The position numbers were made by a program, and so were the translations under genes. A DNA stretch of 64,000 nucleotides from Brucella anthropi ATCC 49188 (GTDB lineage: Bacteria; Pseudomonadota; Alphaproteobacteria; Rhizobiales; Rhizobiaceae): the NCBI RefSeq assembly GCF_000017405.1, contig NC_009668.1, positions 1,142,001-1,206,000 on the forward strand, in the 5' to 3' direction. Positions 43,717-52,252 of this stretch are shown in pieces. How positions within the stretch are numbered: the stretch's first letter is position 1; every line of letters begins with the position of its first letter. The notes beneath the pieces were generated by a model. The model did no database searches. It worked only from the letters and a program-made list of their open reading frames with translations, and had not been told where the DNA came from.

Positions 43717-45192
43717 TCACGCCGCCGCCCGGCTGTGGCGATTTCGCCAGAGCTCTTCGGCTTTCTCGAAAAATTGCGCATGGCTTTCGTTGTCTGCGGC
43801 GGCGGCCGTCATCATCGCCATGGCAGCCGTCGCAACGATTGTATTTTCTGCGCGTTTGTCCGTTGCCGCGCCAGACCAGATGCCATACCAGTATTCGAAT
43901 GAACTGAAGCTCGAATGCTTGTCACCACTTTCCTTGGAAAGGGTCGGAAGCAATAAATCTGTTTCACGACCATTAAGAAGCCTATGGATCGTATGCGTTC
44001 GATGCGGAACTAACTCGGCAACGTCCCGGCTGGTCGAAACTACCGAAATAGAAGGCATATCAAGAAGTACGCCCGCATCGCGGTGTAACTCACGATATGT
44101 GGGCTGTGTAACACCCAAAAACGATGCCTTGAGATTCATCGGATTGAGCAAATGAACGAGGCTATTCATAGATGAACGCGACTCGAACAGTGGGTAAAGC
44201 GCCATCAGCGCATGAATCTGAGGAGCGAAACCGGCCAACGGCATAAAACAGATGCCATGCGCTCTTAATGCACCTTCTGCGAGCGAATGTGATGTCGCGA
44301 TCGGGAGATTGATAGCTTCGGCCGCTATCTCAAGCTTGCCCGAGATTTCACCTGTGCCACAATTACCGTGTAAGACAACAGGATAACCAGCCCGCGCGAC
44401 CAGCAAGGCTGAAAGCATGAACCACGGTGACTGCACAGAATTCGGCGATAGATAAGCTGGCCAATCCAGCGCTGGCATGTTCAAGCCCGCGTCCATGGAA
44501 TAAATTCGTCTCGCTGCTCGCGTTATGCCAGCAAGTTCAGGTGCAGTTTCCCCACGATAGTGAATGAGCCGGAGCAACGCACTGATCTGCATTGGATCGG
44601 CATTACCCGTAAAAATCGTCGTGAATGCATCGTCAGCCTCAGACATCTCGAGCGGACGGGTGTGCCCGGCTTTTCGCCCTACAACAGCGATATATTTCGC
44701 TAGTCGTCTGGCCGGATCGTTTTCGTCCTGGATGTTAGCGAACTGTGCTGCAAGCTGCTCCGGTGTCGGATGGTTTTCGAGCTCAACGACCTTACGGATT
44801 CCGAGCGGCGGCGGTGTTACAATGGCGCTTCGCTTCCACCCGTGATGCCCGGTACAGCTCGACTTCGGCAATTCGGTAAAGTCCAAACTCAACAGCGTTT
44901 CGGCCTCATTCGCCAACCGCCGTAGACGCCCACGGAGCGCTTCGGCTTTTGGTGTAGCCACCATGTTTCGGCCGGAGCGAACCAGAATGGGGTCGTTGAA
45001 CTTTCCGCGAATCTGTCCGAGCAGTCGGCTCATAGCCGCAATGCTTAAGCCCATCTGTTTGGCAGCACCGCCAACACTGCCTTCCACAAGAAGTGCATCA
45101 AGAGCGATAAGCAAGCGCAATTGTCCCAAACGAAGGCTTTCACTCTCACCTTTCTCCGTTTGTTGCTGCGTTTTCACCTGCTTGTCCGACAT
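43717..45192 (-). CDS. LysR-type HTH fused to a TrpD2/YbiB-like glycosyltransferase-family-3 domain
   Basis: The N-terminal 20-95 is a LysR-style winged HTH (LIALDALLVEGSVGGAAKQMGLSIAAMSRLLGQIRGKFNDPILVRSG). From about 130 there is a Glycos_trans_3 N-domain, then a TrpD-like core (VVLHGNCGTGEISGKLEIAAEAINLPIATS). The phosphoribosyl-binding GSAD-type motif of true TrpD appears changed. E. coli YbiB (TrpD2) binds nucleic acid without known catalysis. The ATG 45192 is preceded by a poor ribosome site. It diverges from a TonB receptor across an ICE-like box. Functions are inference. Confidence 0.75.
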   Translation of the reverse strand: MSDKQVKTQQQTEKGESESLRLGQLRLLIALDALLVEGSVGGAAKQMGLSIAAMSRLLGQIRGKFNDPILVRSGRNMVATPKAEALRGRLRRLANEAETLLSLDFTELPKSSCTGHHGWKRSAIVTPPPLGIRKVVELENHPTPEQLAAQFANIQDENDPARRLAKYIAVVGRKAGHTRPLEMSEADDAFTTIFTGNADPMQISALLRLIHYRGETAPELAGITRAARRIYSMDAGLNMPALDWPAYLSPNSVQSPWFMLSALLVARAGYPVVLHGNCGTGEISGKLEIAAEAINLPIATSHSLAEGALRAHGICFMPLAGFAPQIHALMALYPLFESRSSMNSLVHLLNPMNLKASFLGVTQPTYRELHRDAGVLLDMPSISVVSTSRDVAELVPHRTHTIHRLLNGRETDLLLPTLSKESGDKHSSFSSFEYWYGIWSGAATDKRAENTIVATAAMAMMTAAAADNESHAQFFEKAEELWRNRHSRAAA

Positions 45193-45226
45193 CACTTTCT
45201 TGCCCGTCCATTTGCGGTTTTTGAAA

Positions 45227-45243
45227 TTTAGAACGCTTATAAA
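45227..45243. promoter_or_regulatory. Iron-control element (Irr/ICE-like box)
   Basis: TTTAGAA-CGC-TTATAAA matches the ICE consensus TTTAGAA-NNN-TTCTAAA with one difference. Irr is the iron-responsive regulator of rhizobia and Brucella. The box lies 73 bases before the TonB receptor ATG at 45316 and 35 bases before the divergent gene, so it may control both. Confidence 0.75.
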
Positions 45244-45315
45244 ACATCACGATTGACGTCATCCGACAGCCATACATAAGGAGACTTGAAAACTCAACTT
45301 TAAACGGTGACGAAA

Positions 45316-47538
45316 ATGACCAGCTTGTTTCGGGGATTGTGGGCCGATGGTACACAAAACAGGCGTTTGGCCAGCAAATCGCTCATTTATCGGGCGATCC
45401 TAGCGGGGACGTGTCTTTCCACAACGCTACTTCTGAGCGAAATGAATGCCATCGCGCAAACCGCGATCAACGCTGCGGAAGAGGCAACTTCAGACGAAGC
45501 TGGCACCAAGAAGAAAAAGACAACGGAAGCGGGCATCGAAACGACCGCTGATGGAGCTGTCAAACTTAATCAGATTGTTGTCACGGCAACAGGGTTCGAA
45601 CAGAACATCACCGACGCTCCGGCAAGCATCACTGTCGTTCCTGGCGAAGAGCTGGAAAAAGGCGCCTATCGCGATCTGACCGATGCTCTGAAAGACGTTC
45701 AGGGCGTCGCGGTGACAGGTCCAGCGGCCGAGCGCGACATATTCATTCGTGGTCTTCCTGGTTCTTATACTTTGCTGCTCGTTGACGGGAAGCGCCAGAG
45801 CACGCGCGATGCCCGCACCAACGGCAACTCCGGTTTCGAGCAGAGCTTCTTACCGCCAGCGAACGCAATCGAACGGATCGAGGTCATTCGTGGCCCCATG
45901 TCTTCGCTCTACGGATCGGACGCGATGGGCGGCGTTATCAACGTGATCACCAAGAAAGTATCGGACACCTGGAGCGGTTCTTTCTCTGTAGACGGCACGG
46001 TTCAGCAGCATTCCAAATTCGGAAATTCGTTGCAGGGGTCTTACTACATGACCGGGCCGCTGGTCCCGAACCTCGTCGGTGTTCAGGTCTGGGGACGCGG
46101 TCTCAAGCGGCAGGAAGACAATATCGTCAGCGGGACGCCAGAACAGAAAGATATCGACATCACCGGTCGCGTTACAATCACGCCGAATGAAGATCATGAT
46201 ATCATGCTCGAGCTGGGCAAGACTCGCCTTCGTCGCGACGCCACCGTCGGCAACACGGCGGCATCGGGCTCGGATTCCTACAACTACAATGATCGCGATC
46301 ATTGGTCGATCAGCCATACCGGTCGCTGGGGACCCACAACGTCGGAATTCTCATTCCAGCAAGAATGGGCAGAACGCACCAATTTCAATTGGGACAACAA
46401 GACCAAGAGATACGTCGAGAACCTGCGTTCGCCGCATATCCGTAATTCGGTACTCGATGGCAAGTTCACAACTCCGTTCGAATTCTACGGTAATCACACG
46501 CTGGTAACCGGTGGACAGTTTTCGCAATCGGTGCTGACCGATCAGAACCCAGGACGTCGTACCGGATTGGATGAAGAGTTCAGCGTTCGCCAGTGGGCAC
46601 TCTTTGCAGAAGATGAATGGTGGATCACGCCAGACTTCGCCCTGACAGGCGGTCTGCGTATGGACGACCATGAGATTTATGGCTCGCATTTCAGCCCACG
46701 CGGCTATGCCGTCTGGCACGCAACTGAACAACTGACGTTCAAGGGCGGTATCTCCACCGGCTTCCGTGCACCGGAACTCCGTACTATCGCCCCGGGATAT
46801 GCTTATACGACGGGCGGCGCGGGATGCTCGTATGGTCCAAACGGCACCTGCGGCGTAATCATCGGCGATCCAGATCTGCAGCCTGAAAAAAGCACAAGCT
46901 ATGAAGCGAGTGTTCTCTGGGACAACCAGTCTGGCCTTCGCCTCGGCGCAACCTATTTCTACACGGATTTCAAGGACAAGATCAGCAATGCGCTGGTGAC
47001 GGATGCCAATGGTAATCCAATTCGCTGGAGCGAAGATCCGAACTATCGTCTCTGGTACAGCTTCAATATCGATGAAGCCGTCATGCAAGGTGTGGAGTTA
47101 ACCTTCAACTGGGAAGCAACCGACACAATTACCGTGCGCGGCAACTATACCTACACCGACTCCGAACAGCAGACCGGTGACTACAAGGGCTTGCCTCTGA
47201 CACGTACGCCGAAGCACATGGCCAGCTTGCGTGCAGATTGGATAACGCCGGTTGAAGGCTTGAGTGCATGGGCCAGCGGCAACTACCACGGCGAAGAAAC
47301 CAATGCGGGTGCGCGTATCGGCACAGCCGGTGAACCCGTCTACAGGAACGGCAAGGTAGTCGCTCGCAAATACAAGCCCTATGCAACCTTCGATATCGGC
47401 GGTTCGTATGACTTCAGCGAGAATGTCACTCTGAACGCTGCCGTCTACAACGTCTTCGACAAGAAAGTAGATGTCGATGACTTCAATACAGTCGTCGATG
47501 GTCGTCGCCTCTGGGTCGGCATGACTTCCCGCTTCTAG
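45316..47538 (+). CDS. TonB-dependent siderophore receptor (FepA/catecholate type)
   Basis: This 740-residue outer-membrane protein has a Sec signal (about 1-45, ending near NAIAQ). A TonB box-like region precedes the plug (QIVVTATGFEQNITDAPASI), which holds RDIFIRGLPGSYTLLLVDG and SLYGSDAMGGVINVITKK. The beta-barrel ends in F (TSRF), the C-terminal signature. A loop with TRDARTNGNSGFEQSFLPP resembles FepA-type receptors for catecholate siderophores. I prefer ATG 45316 (GGTGA five bases upstream) over GTG 45307. The gene is followed by a terminator-like hairpin. Confidence 0.9.
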   Translation: MTSLFRGLWADGTQNRRLASKSLIYRAILAGTCLSTTLLLSEMNAIAQTAINAAEEATSDEAGTKKKKTTEAGIETTADGAVKLNQIVVTATGFEQNITDAPASITVVPGEELEKGAYRDLTDALKDVQGVAVTGPAAERDIFIRGLPGSYTLLLVDGKRQSTRDARTNGNSGFEQSFLPPANAIERIEVIRGPMSSLYGSDAMGGVINVITKKVSDTWSGSFSVDGTVQQHSKFGNSLQGSYYMTGPLVPNLVGVQVWGRGLKRQEDNIVSGTPEQKDIDITGRVTITPNEDHDIMLELGKTRLRRDATVGNTAASGSDSYNYNDRDHWSISHTGRWGPTTSEFSFQQEWAERTNFNWDNKTKRYVENLRSPHIRNSVLDGKFTTPFEFYGNHTLVTGGQFSQSVLTDQNPGRRTGLDEEFSVRQWALFAEDEWWITPDFALTGGLRMDDHEIYGSHFSPRGYAVWHATEQLTFKGGISTGFRAPELRTIAPGYAYTTGGAGCSYGPNGTCGVIIGDPDLQPEKSTSYEASVLWDNQSGLRLGATYFYTDFKDKISNALVTDANGNPIRWSEDPNYRLWYSFNIDEAVMQGVELTFNWEATDTITVRGNYTYTDSEQQTGDYKGLPLTRTPKHMASLRADWITPVEGLSAWASGNYHGEETNAGARIGTAGEPVYRNGKVVARKYKPYATFDIGGSYDFSENVTLNAAVYNVFDKKVDVDDFNTVVDGRRLWVGMTSRF

Positions 47539-47548
47539 TATCACAACA

Positions 47549-47582
47549 AAAAGACGCCTGCCCGCAATGGCTGGCGTCTTTT
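47549..47582 (+). terminator. Terminator or attenuator after the TonB receptor gene
   Basis: AAAAGACGCC (47549-47558) and GGCGTCTTTT (47573-47582) are perfect arms around 14 bases and end in a T-run. It lies only 20 bases before the esterase gene, so it may reduce, not stop, transcription into it. Confidence 0.75.
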
Positions 47583-47601
47583 CCATGAATGGGATGCTCT
47601 T

Positions 47602-48498
47602 ATGAGCGCACTGACGAATATCGTGAAGAAAGCATGCCTGATGATGACGGGGATACTGATGGCTTCCACCGTGAAGGCTGCTGAGCCTTCCACCTCGTCC
47701 TTTGATATGGAAGCCAACGGCATCGCCTATCGTATATTCACCGCTGCACCGCAGGAGGTTGCACCCGAAGGTGGCTATCCTGTCATATACATGGTCGACG
47801 GCAATCGCATGTTGCCGATTGCAGCAAAGCTCATGGCAGAAAACTCTGCCCTGAAGGCTATATTTGTGGGCATCGGCTACCCGACTGACAATCAGGAAGA
47901 AATCGTCCGCCTGCGATATTTCGACCTCACGCCTCCGACACCTGACGATCTGATCCCAGTCCACTTCAATGTACCAAAGACTGGAGGACGAGATGCATTC
48001 TTCGACTTCATCGACAATCAGGTAAAGCCGGAAGTCGAAAAGCGTTTCAACGTCGATAAAAGCCGACAGGCCCTGTTCGGCCACTCTCTGGGCGGATTGT
48101 TCACCCTTTATGCCTTGTTCAACCGCACAGATTCCTTCCAGAGCTATAGCGCGGCAGACCCGTCAATCTGGTGGAACGATCGTTCAATTCTAACTGATAA
48201 AGATCAGTTCATCACGCGCTTCAAGGATGCCCCTCGCCCAATCCGCTTGCTTATAGAAACCTCCGGCAAACGTGGTAGCCGCCCCGGCCAGACGAAACAG
48301 GACGATGACCGTCTGAAGAAACTGCGTGGCGGACCTTCCGGTTCAGACATATTCAAAGAGCTTTCTGAACTACCGCAAGTCGACGCAGCCTTTCATCGTT
48401 TCGAGGATGAGAGCCACGGCTCGATGATACCGCTCACGGTGGCGGACAGCCTTAATTTCATTGTGCTCGGACAAAACCCCAAGGGCAAAAACAACTGA
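47602..48498 (+). CDS. Periplasmic siderophore esterase (IroE/Fes-like alpha/beta hydrolase)
   Basis: This 298-residue protein starts with a signal peptide (about 1-28, ending VKAA). The catalytic Ser is in GHSLGGL and a closing Asp-His pair lies near DESHGSMIP. Family members such as IroE cleave catecholate siderophores such as enterobactin or salmochelin. It sits between the receptor and the binding protein, so it should act on the imported ligand in the periplasm. The exact siderophore is unknown. Confidence 0.82.
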   Translation: MSALTNIVKKACLMMTGILMASTVKAAEPSTSSFDMEANGIAYRIFTAAPQEVAPEGGYPVIYMVDGNRMLPIAAKLMAENSALKAIFVGIGYPTDNQEEIVRLRYFDLTPPTPDDLIPVHFNVPKTGGRDAFFDFIDNQVKPEVEKRFNVDKSRQALFGHSLGGLFTLYALFNRTDSFQSYSAADPSIWWNDRSILTDKDQFITRFKDAPRPIRLLIETSGKRGSRPGQTKQDDDRLKKLRGGPSGSDIFKELSELPQVDAAFHRFEDESHGSMIPLTVADSLNFIVLGQNPKGKNN

Positions 48499-48571
48499 AT
48501 TTTCTCTCTCGGTCTTTGACGGAGAAGATACTTGACTGTAAAGCACAGGATTGATGAAAGGATCGAACATC

Positions 48572-49501
48572 ATGCTGAATATCGCTCAACAGGTTACACG
48601 CTTGTGCGGTGCCGCCATAATGGCGCTGAGCATTGCCTCAACTGCAAATGCTGCTGATGTGACTATCAAGCATGCTCAGGGTGAAACAGCAGTTCCAGCC
48701 TCACCGGCTAAGGTACTGGTTTTCGATCTTGGCACCCTCGACAATCTGGATCGCCTTGGCGTCAAGGTGACTGGTGTTCCAAGCGGCATATCGTTTCCTG
48801 AATATCTGAAGAAATATCAGGGCGACGAGTATGCGAAAATCGGCACATTGTTCGAACCTGACTATGAAGCCGTTAATGCGGCAGAACCAGATCTTATTAT
48901 TGTGGCAGGTCGTTCGGCTGCGAAATATGGTGAGCTTTCGAAGATCGCTCCAACCATCGATCTGACGACCAATGCGAAGAATTTCATCGCCGACACTGAA
49001 GCCAATGTCGAGAAACTTGGCCAGATTTTCGGGAAGGAAGCAGAAGCAAAGGCAGAAGCCGAGAAACTTGATGCCGCACTTGCTGCATTGAAGGAAAAGG
49101 CCGCCAACAAAGGCACCGGTCTTCTGATCCTCACTTCCGGCGGCAAAATCAGCGCTTATGGTCCCGGTTCGCGTTTCGGCGTCTTGCATGACAGTTTCGG
49201 GGTCAAGCCTGCAGCGCCTGACCTTTCCATCGGCAATCATGGCCAGCCCGTGAGCTCGGAATTTATCCTCGAAACCAATCCCGACTGGCTGTTTGTCATC
49301 GATCGTGATGCTGCCATCGGTCGTGAAGGCAATTCGGCAAAGCAGGTTCTGGACAATGAGCTCGTGCGCCAGACCAATGCTTGGAAAAGGGAGCAGCTTG
49401 TCTATCTGAACGCTCAGAACTGGTATCTGATTGGTGGCGGTCTCGGCGCGCTTCACGGCACGATCGATCAGCTTTCCCAGGCTTTCGACAAAGCAAAGTA
49501 A
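48572..49501 (+). CDS. Siderophore ABC transporter periplasmic binding protein (FatB/CeuE-like)
   Basis: This 309-residue periplasmic protein has a signal peptide (about 1-27, ending STANA) without a lipobox. It has the FepB-type fold: KVLVFDLGTLDNLDRLGVKVTGVP, EPDLIIVAGRSAAKYGELSKIAPTIDL and VYLNAQNWYLIGGGLGA. This resembles proteins that bind catecholate or petrobactin-type siderophores. I start at ATG 48572 (AGGA nine bases before); an upstream TTG at 48551 and ATG at 48554 are alternatives. Confidence 0.9.
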   Translation: MLNIAQQVTRLCGAAIMALSIASTANAADVTIKHAQGETAVPASPAKVLVFDLGTLDNLDRLGVKVTGVPSGISFPEYLKKYQGDEYAKIGTLFEPDYEAVNAAEPDLIIVAGRSAAKYGELSKIAPTIDLTTNAKNFIADTEANVEKLGQIFGKEAEAKAEAEKLDAALAALKEKAANKGTGLLILTSGGKISAYGPGSRFGVLHDSFGVKPAAPDLSIGNHGQPVSSEFILETNPDWLFVIDRDAAIGREGNSAKQVLDNELVRQTNAWKREQLVYLNAQNWYLIGGGLGALHGTIDQLSQAFDKAK

Positions 49502-49588
49502 CAGCTTTCCAAACCCAATCCGGTCGGGCCACACAGTTAGTAGCAGGTGGCCCGAAACCGTGATCAGGCAACAGAACAGGAAACGAGC

Positions 49589-50551
49589 GTGAAGGGACTT
49601 GCAGCAGCCATTGCCGTTGTCGTCGTACTGGCTGTCATCAGCCTGTTTATCGGCGTCAGCGATGTGTCGCTGAGCACGCTATTCGGCACCGAAGCCACTG
49701 ACCGTGCCGCCGAAGTCATGCTTGTCAGCCGTATTCCACGTACCCTTGCAATCATTCTGGCGGGCATGTCCATGGCCGTCTCAGGCATGATCATGCAGAT
49801 GCTGACACGCAACCGTTTCGTTGAACCATCGACGGCGGGCACAGTGGAATCAGCCAGTCTTGGCATCCTTCTGGTCATATTGTTCGCACCGGAAACGCCT
49901 GTAATCGGAAAAATGCTGGTCGCTTCTGTTACGGCGCTTGCCGGAACTGCATTGTTCCTTCGCATTCTTCGCGCCATTCCGTTGCGATCCGTTCTTGTCG
50001 TGCCCTTGGTCGGCATCATGCTTGGTGGCGTTGTCAGTGCAATCACTACTTTCATTGCTTACCGCTTTGATCTTCTGCAATCGCTCAATTCCTGGACAAC
50101 CGGCGATTTTTCCGGCGTCCTTCGCGGACGCTATGAACTCTTGTGGCTTGCGTTCTTCCTTACAATCATCGCCTACATTGCCGCTGACCGCTTCACGGTC
50201 GCGGGACTGGGCGAGGATTTCACCACCAACCTTGGCCTAAATTATCGCCGTGTAGTCACACTTGGCCTTGTCATCGTTTCGATGGTCAGCGCATCAGTCG
50301 TCGTGACCGTTGGCATGATACCTTTCCTTGGTCTTATCGTCCCGAACGTCGTCAGCATGTTCATCGGCGACAATATGCGGCGGGCTGTACCGTGGGTTGC
50401 AATACTCGGCGCTGGACTTGTTCTTGCCTGCGATATTGTCGGGCGAGTAGTCCGCTTTCCTTACGAAATTCCAATCGGTACGATGATGGGAGTCGTGGGA
50501 AGCGTCATATTCCTCTATCTTCTGTTGCGGCGGGGTTCACGCCTTGCTTAA
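49589..50551 (+). CDS. Siderophore ABC permease 1 (FatD/YclN-like)
   Basis: This 320-residue FecCD-family permease has about nine helices. It shares IVPNVVSMFIGDNMRR, SRIPRTLAIILAGMSMAVSGMIMQ and MIPFLGL with YclN/CeuB. GTG 49589 follows AGGA by seven bases; the longer GTG 49547 adds 14 hydrophilic residues with a poor site. It forms a heterodimeric channel with the next permease, which it overlaps by eight bases. Confidence 0.9.
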   Translation: MKGLAAAIAVVVVLAVISLFIGVSDVSLSTLFGTEATDRAAEVMLVSRIPRTLAIILAGMSMAVSGMIMQMLTRNRFVEPSTAGTVESASLGILLVILFAPETPVIGKMLVASVTALAGTALFLRILRAIPLRSVLVVPLVGIMLGGVVSAITTFIAYRFDLLQSLNSWTTGDFSGVLRGRYELLWLAFFLTIIAYIAADRFTVAGLGEDFTTNLGLNYRRVVTLGLVIVSMVSASVVVTVGMIPFLGLIVPNVVSMFIGDNMRRAVPWVAILGAGLVLACDIVGRVVRFPYEIPIGTMMGVVGSVIFLYLLLRRGSRLA

Positions 50552-51497
50552 GCGCCCTACCTTGATCCTCTCGCTCCTCTCTGTACTCACTCTGCTTGCA
50601 GTGGCAGCATTCATGACAGTCGGCGCAAAGGGAAGCTGGTCTTTCATCCTGTCCTTCCGCGGCACCAAGCTTGCAGCCATGGTACTGGTCGCATACTCGA
50701 TTGCGGTTTCAACGGTGTTGTTCCAGACAGTCACGAACAACCGCATCCTAACCCCCTCGATCATGGGGTTCGACGCGCTTTATATTCTGATTCAGACATT
50801 GGTAGTCTTCTTCTTCGGCGCCGTTCAAATCGATTGGATCGGACCGAATATTCGCTTTCTGGCAGAAACCGCTATCATGGTGGTTTTCGCTGGTACACTC
50901 TATTACTGGCTCTTCTCCGGAGCAACGCGCAGCCTGCACCTCATTATGCTTGTCGGCATTGTCTGCGGTGTCTTTTTCCGCAGCATTTCCAACCTGATGC
51001 AGCGGATGCTTGATCCAAATCTTTTCGCTGTCCTGCAAGACCGTTTCTTTGCCAGCTTCAACACCATCAATAGCGACATTCTGATTATGTCAGCCGTCAT
51101 TGTCGCGGCTGTTTCGCTCTACGGTCTGCGCTTCGTCTATGTCTTTGACGTCCTGTCACTCGGCAGAGATCCGGCAATCAATCTGGGCGTCGATCATCGA
51201 CGCATCGTGCGCAAAATCCTGTTCATGGTCACAGTGTTGGTTTCCGTTTCCACCGCACTGGTTGGACCTATAACCTTTTTCGGTCTTCTGGTCGCCAATC
51301 TGGCTTACATGCTTGCCGGTTCGGCAAAACACCGGTTTATCCTGCCTATAGCCATCTTGCTTGCAATCCTCTGCATCGTTGGCGGACAGACCATCCTGGA
51401 ACGGGTCTTCTCGTTCAATACCGCACTCAGTGTCATCATCGAGTTTCTGGGCGGCCTTGTCTTCATTATCCTTCTCGTCAGGGGGCACGCGCGTTGA
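50544..51497 (+). CDS. Siderophore ABC permease 2 (FatC/YclO-like)
   Basis: This 317-residue protein has about nine helices and belongs to the same family. FRGTKLAAMVLVAYSIAVSTVLFQTVTNNRILTPSIMGFDALYILIQ is typical of the second permease. It starts at TTG 50544, with GGGG eight bases upstream, and overlaps the preceding gene. Its stop contains the TTG start of the ATPase gene (TTGA). Confidence 0.9.
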   Translation: MLKRPTLILSLLSVLTLLAVAAFMTVGAKGSWSFILSFRGTKLAAMVLVAYSIAVSTVLFQTVTNNRILTPSIMGFDALYILIQTLVVFFFGAVQIDWIGPNIRFLAETAIMVVFAGTLYYWLFSGATRSLHLIMLVGIVCGVFFRSISNLMQRMLDPNLFAVLQDRFFASFNTINSDILIMSAVIVAAVSLYGLRFVYVFDVLSLGRDPAINLGVDHRRIVRKILFMVTVLVSVSTALVGPITFFGLLVANLAYMLAGSAKHRFILPIAILLAILCIVGGQTILERVFSFNTALSVIIEFLGGLVFIILLVRGHAR

Positions 51498-52252
51498 TAG
51501 AAATCAGCCAAGTCAGCAAATCCTATAACAGCACACTTGTCGTCGATGACGTGACCCTGAAATTACCTGCTTGCGGCATAACCTCGATCATCGGGCCGAA
51601 TGGGGCAGGAAAATCGACGCTGCTCTCGATGGTGAGCCGTCTCCTGCCAATGGACAAGGGTCGTGTGACCGTAGACGGACTCGATGTTTCAACGACATCC
51701 GGTGATGTGTTGGCAAAACGCCTTTCGATCCTACGACAGGAAAATGCGATTAATTCCCGCCTGACCGTGCGCGACCTCGTAACCTTCGGTCGTTATCCCT
51801 ATTCTAAAGGCCGCCCGAATAGTGAAGACCGCAATCATGTCGAGCAGGCCATCGGCTATCTCGGTCTTGAATATCTAAGCGGACGCTTTCTGGATGAACT
51901 TTCGGGCGGACAGCGCCAGCGTGCATTCGTAGCAATGGTGCTATGCCAGGATACAGATTATGCGCTGCTGGACGAACCGCTCAACAACCTCGATATGAAG
52001 CATTCAGCTTCAATGATGAAGTTGTTGCGGCGAGCTGCAGACGAACTTGGAAAAACCGTTGTTCTGGTTCTGCACGATATCAATTTCGCATCGTGCTATT
52101 CCGACCACATAGTCGCCATGCGCCACGGCAAGGTTGTGCATCAAGGAAGCCCGGATGAACTTATTCATCCAGAAATCCTCGCTGACATTTACGAGATGGA
52201 GATTGCCGTCGAAATTATCGGCGGCAAACGCATTGGCGTCTATTATCTTTAG
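51494..52252 (+). CDS. Siderophore ABC transporter ATP-binding protein (FecE/YclP-like)
   Basis: This 252-residue ATPase has Walker A GPNGAGKST, signature LSGGQRQRAFVAM, Walker B YALLDEPLNNLD and the DINFASCY segment. TTG 51494 overlaps the previous stop. It energises uptake with the two permeases. The stop overlaps by four bases the stop of the convergent M14 gene, so no terminator separates them. Confidence 0.93.
   Translation: MIEISQVSKSYNSTLVVDDVTLKLPACGITSIIGPNGAGKSTLLSMVSRLLPMDKGRVTVDGLDVSTTSGDVLAKRLSILRQENAINSRLTVRDLVTFGRYPYSKGRPNSEDRNHVEQAIGYLGLEYLSGRFLDELSGGQRQRAFVAMVLCQDTDYALLDEPLNNLDMKHSASMMKLLRRAADELGKTVVLVLHDINFASCYSDHIVAMRHGKVVHQGSPDELIHPEILADIYEMEIAVEIIGGKRIGVYYL

Noticed and set aside
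45276..45300. A possible leader peptide (TTG, then stop) before the TonB receptor
   Set aside because: AAGGAG is followed too closely by TTG, and the six-codon frame is too short to be judged.
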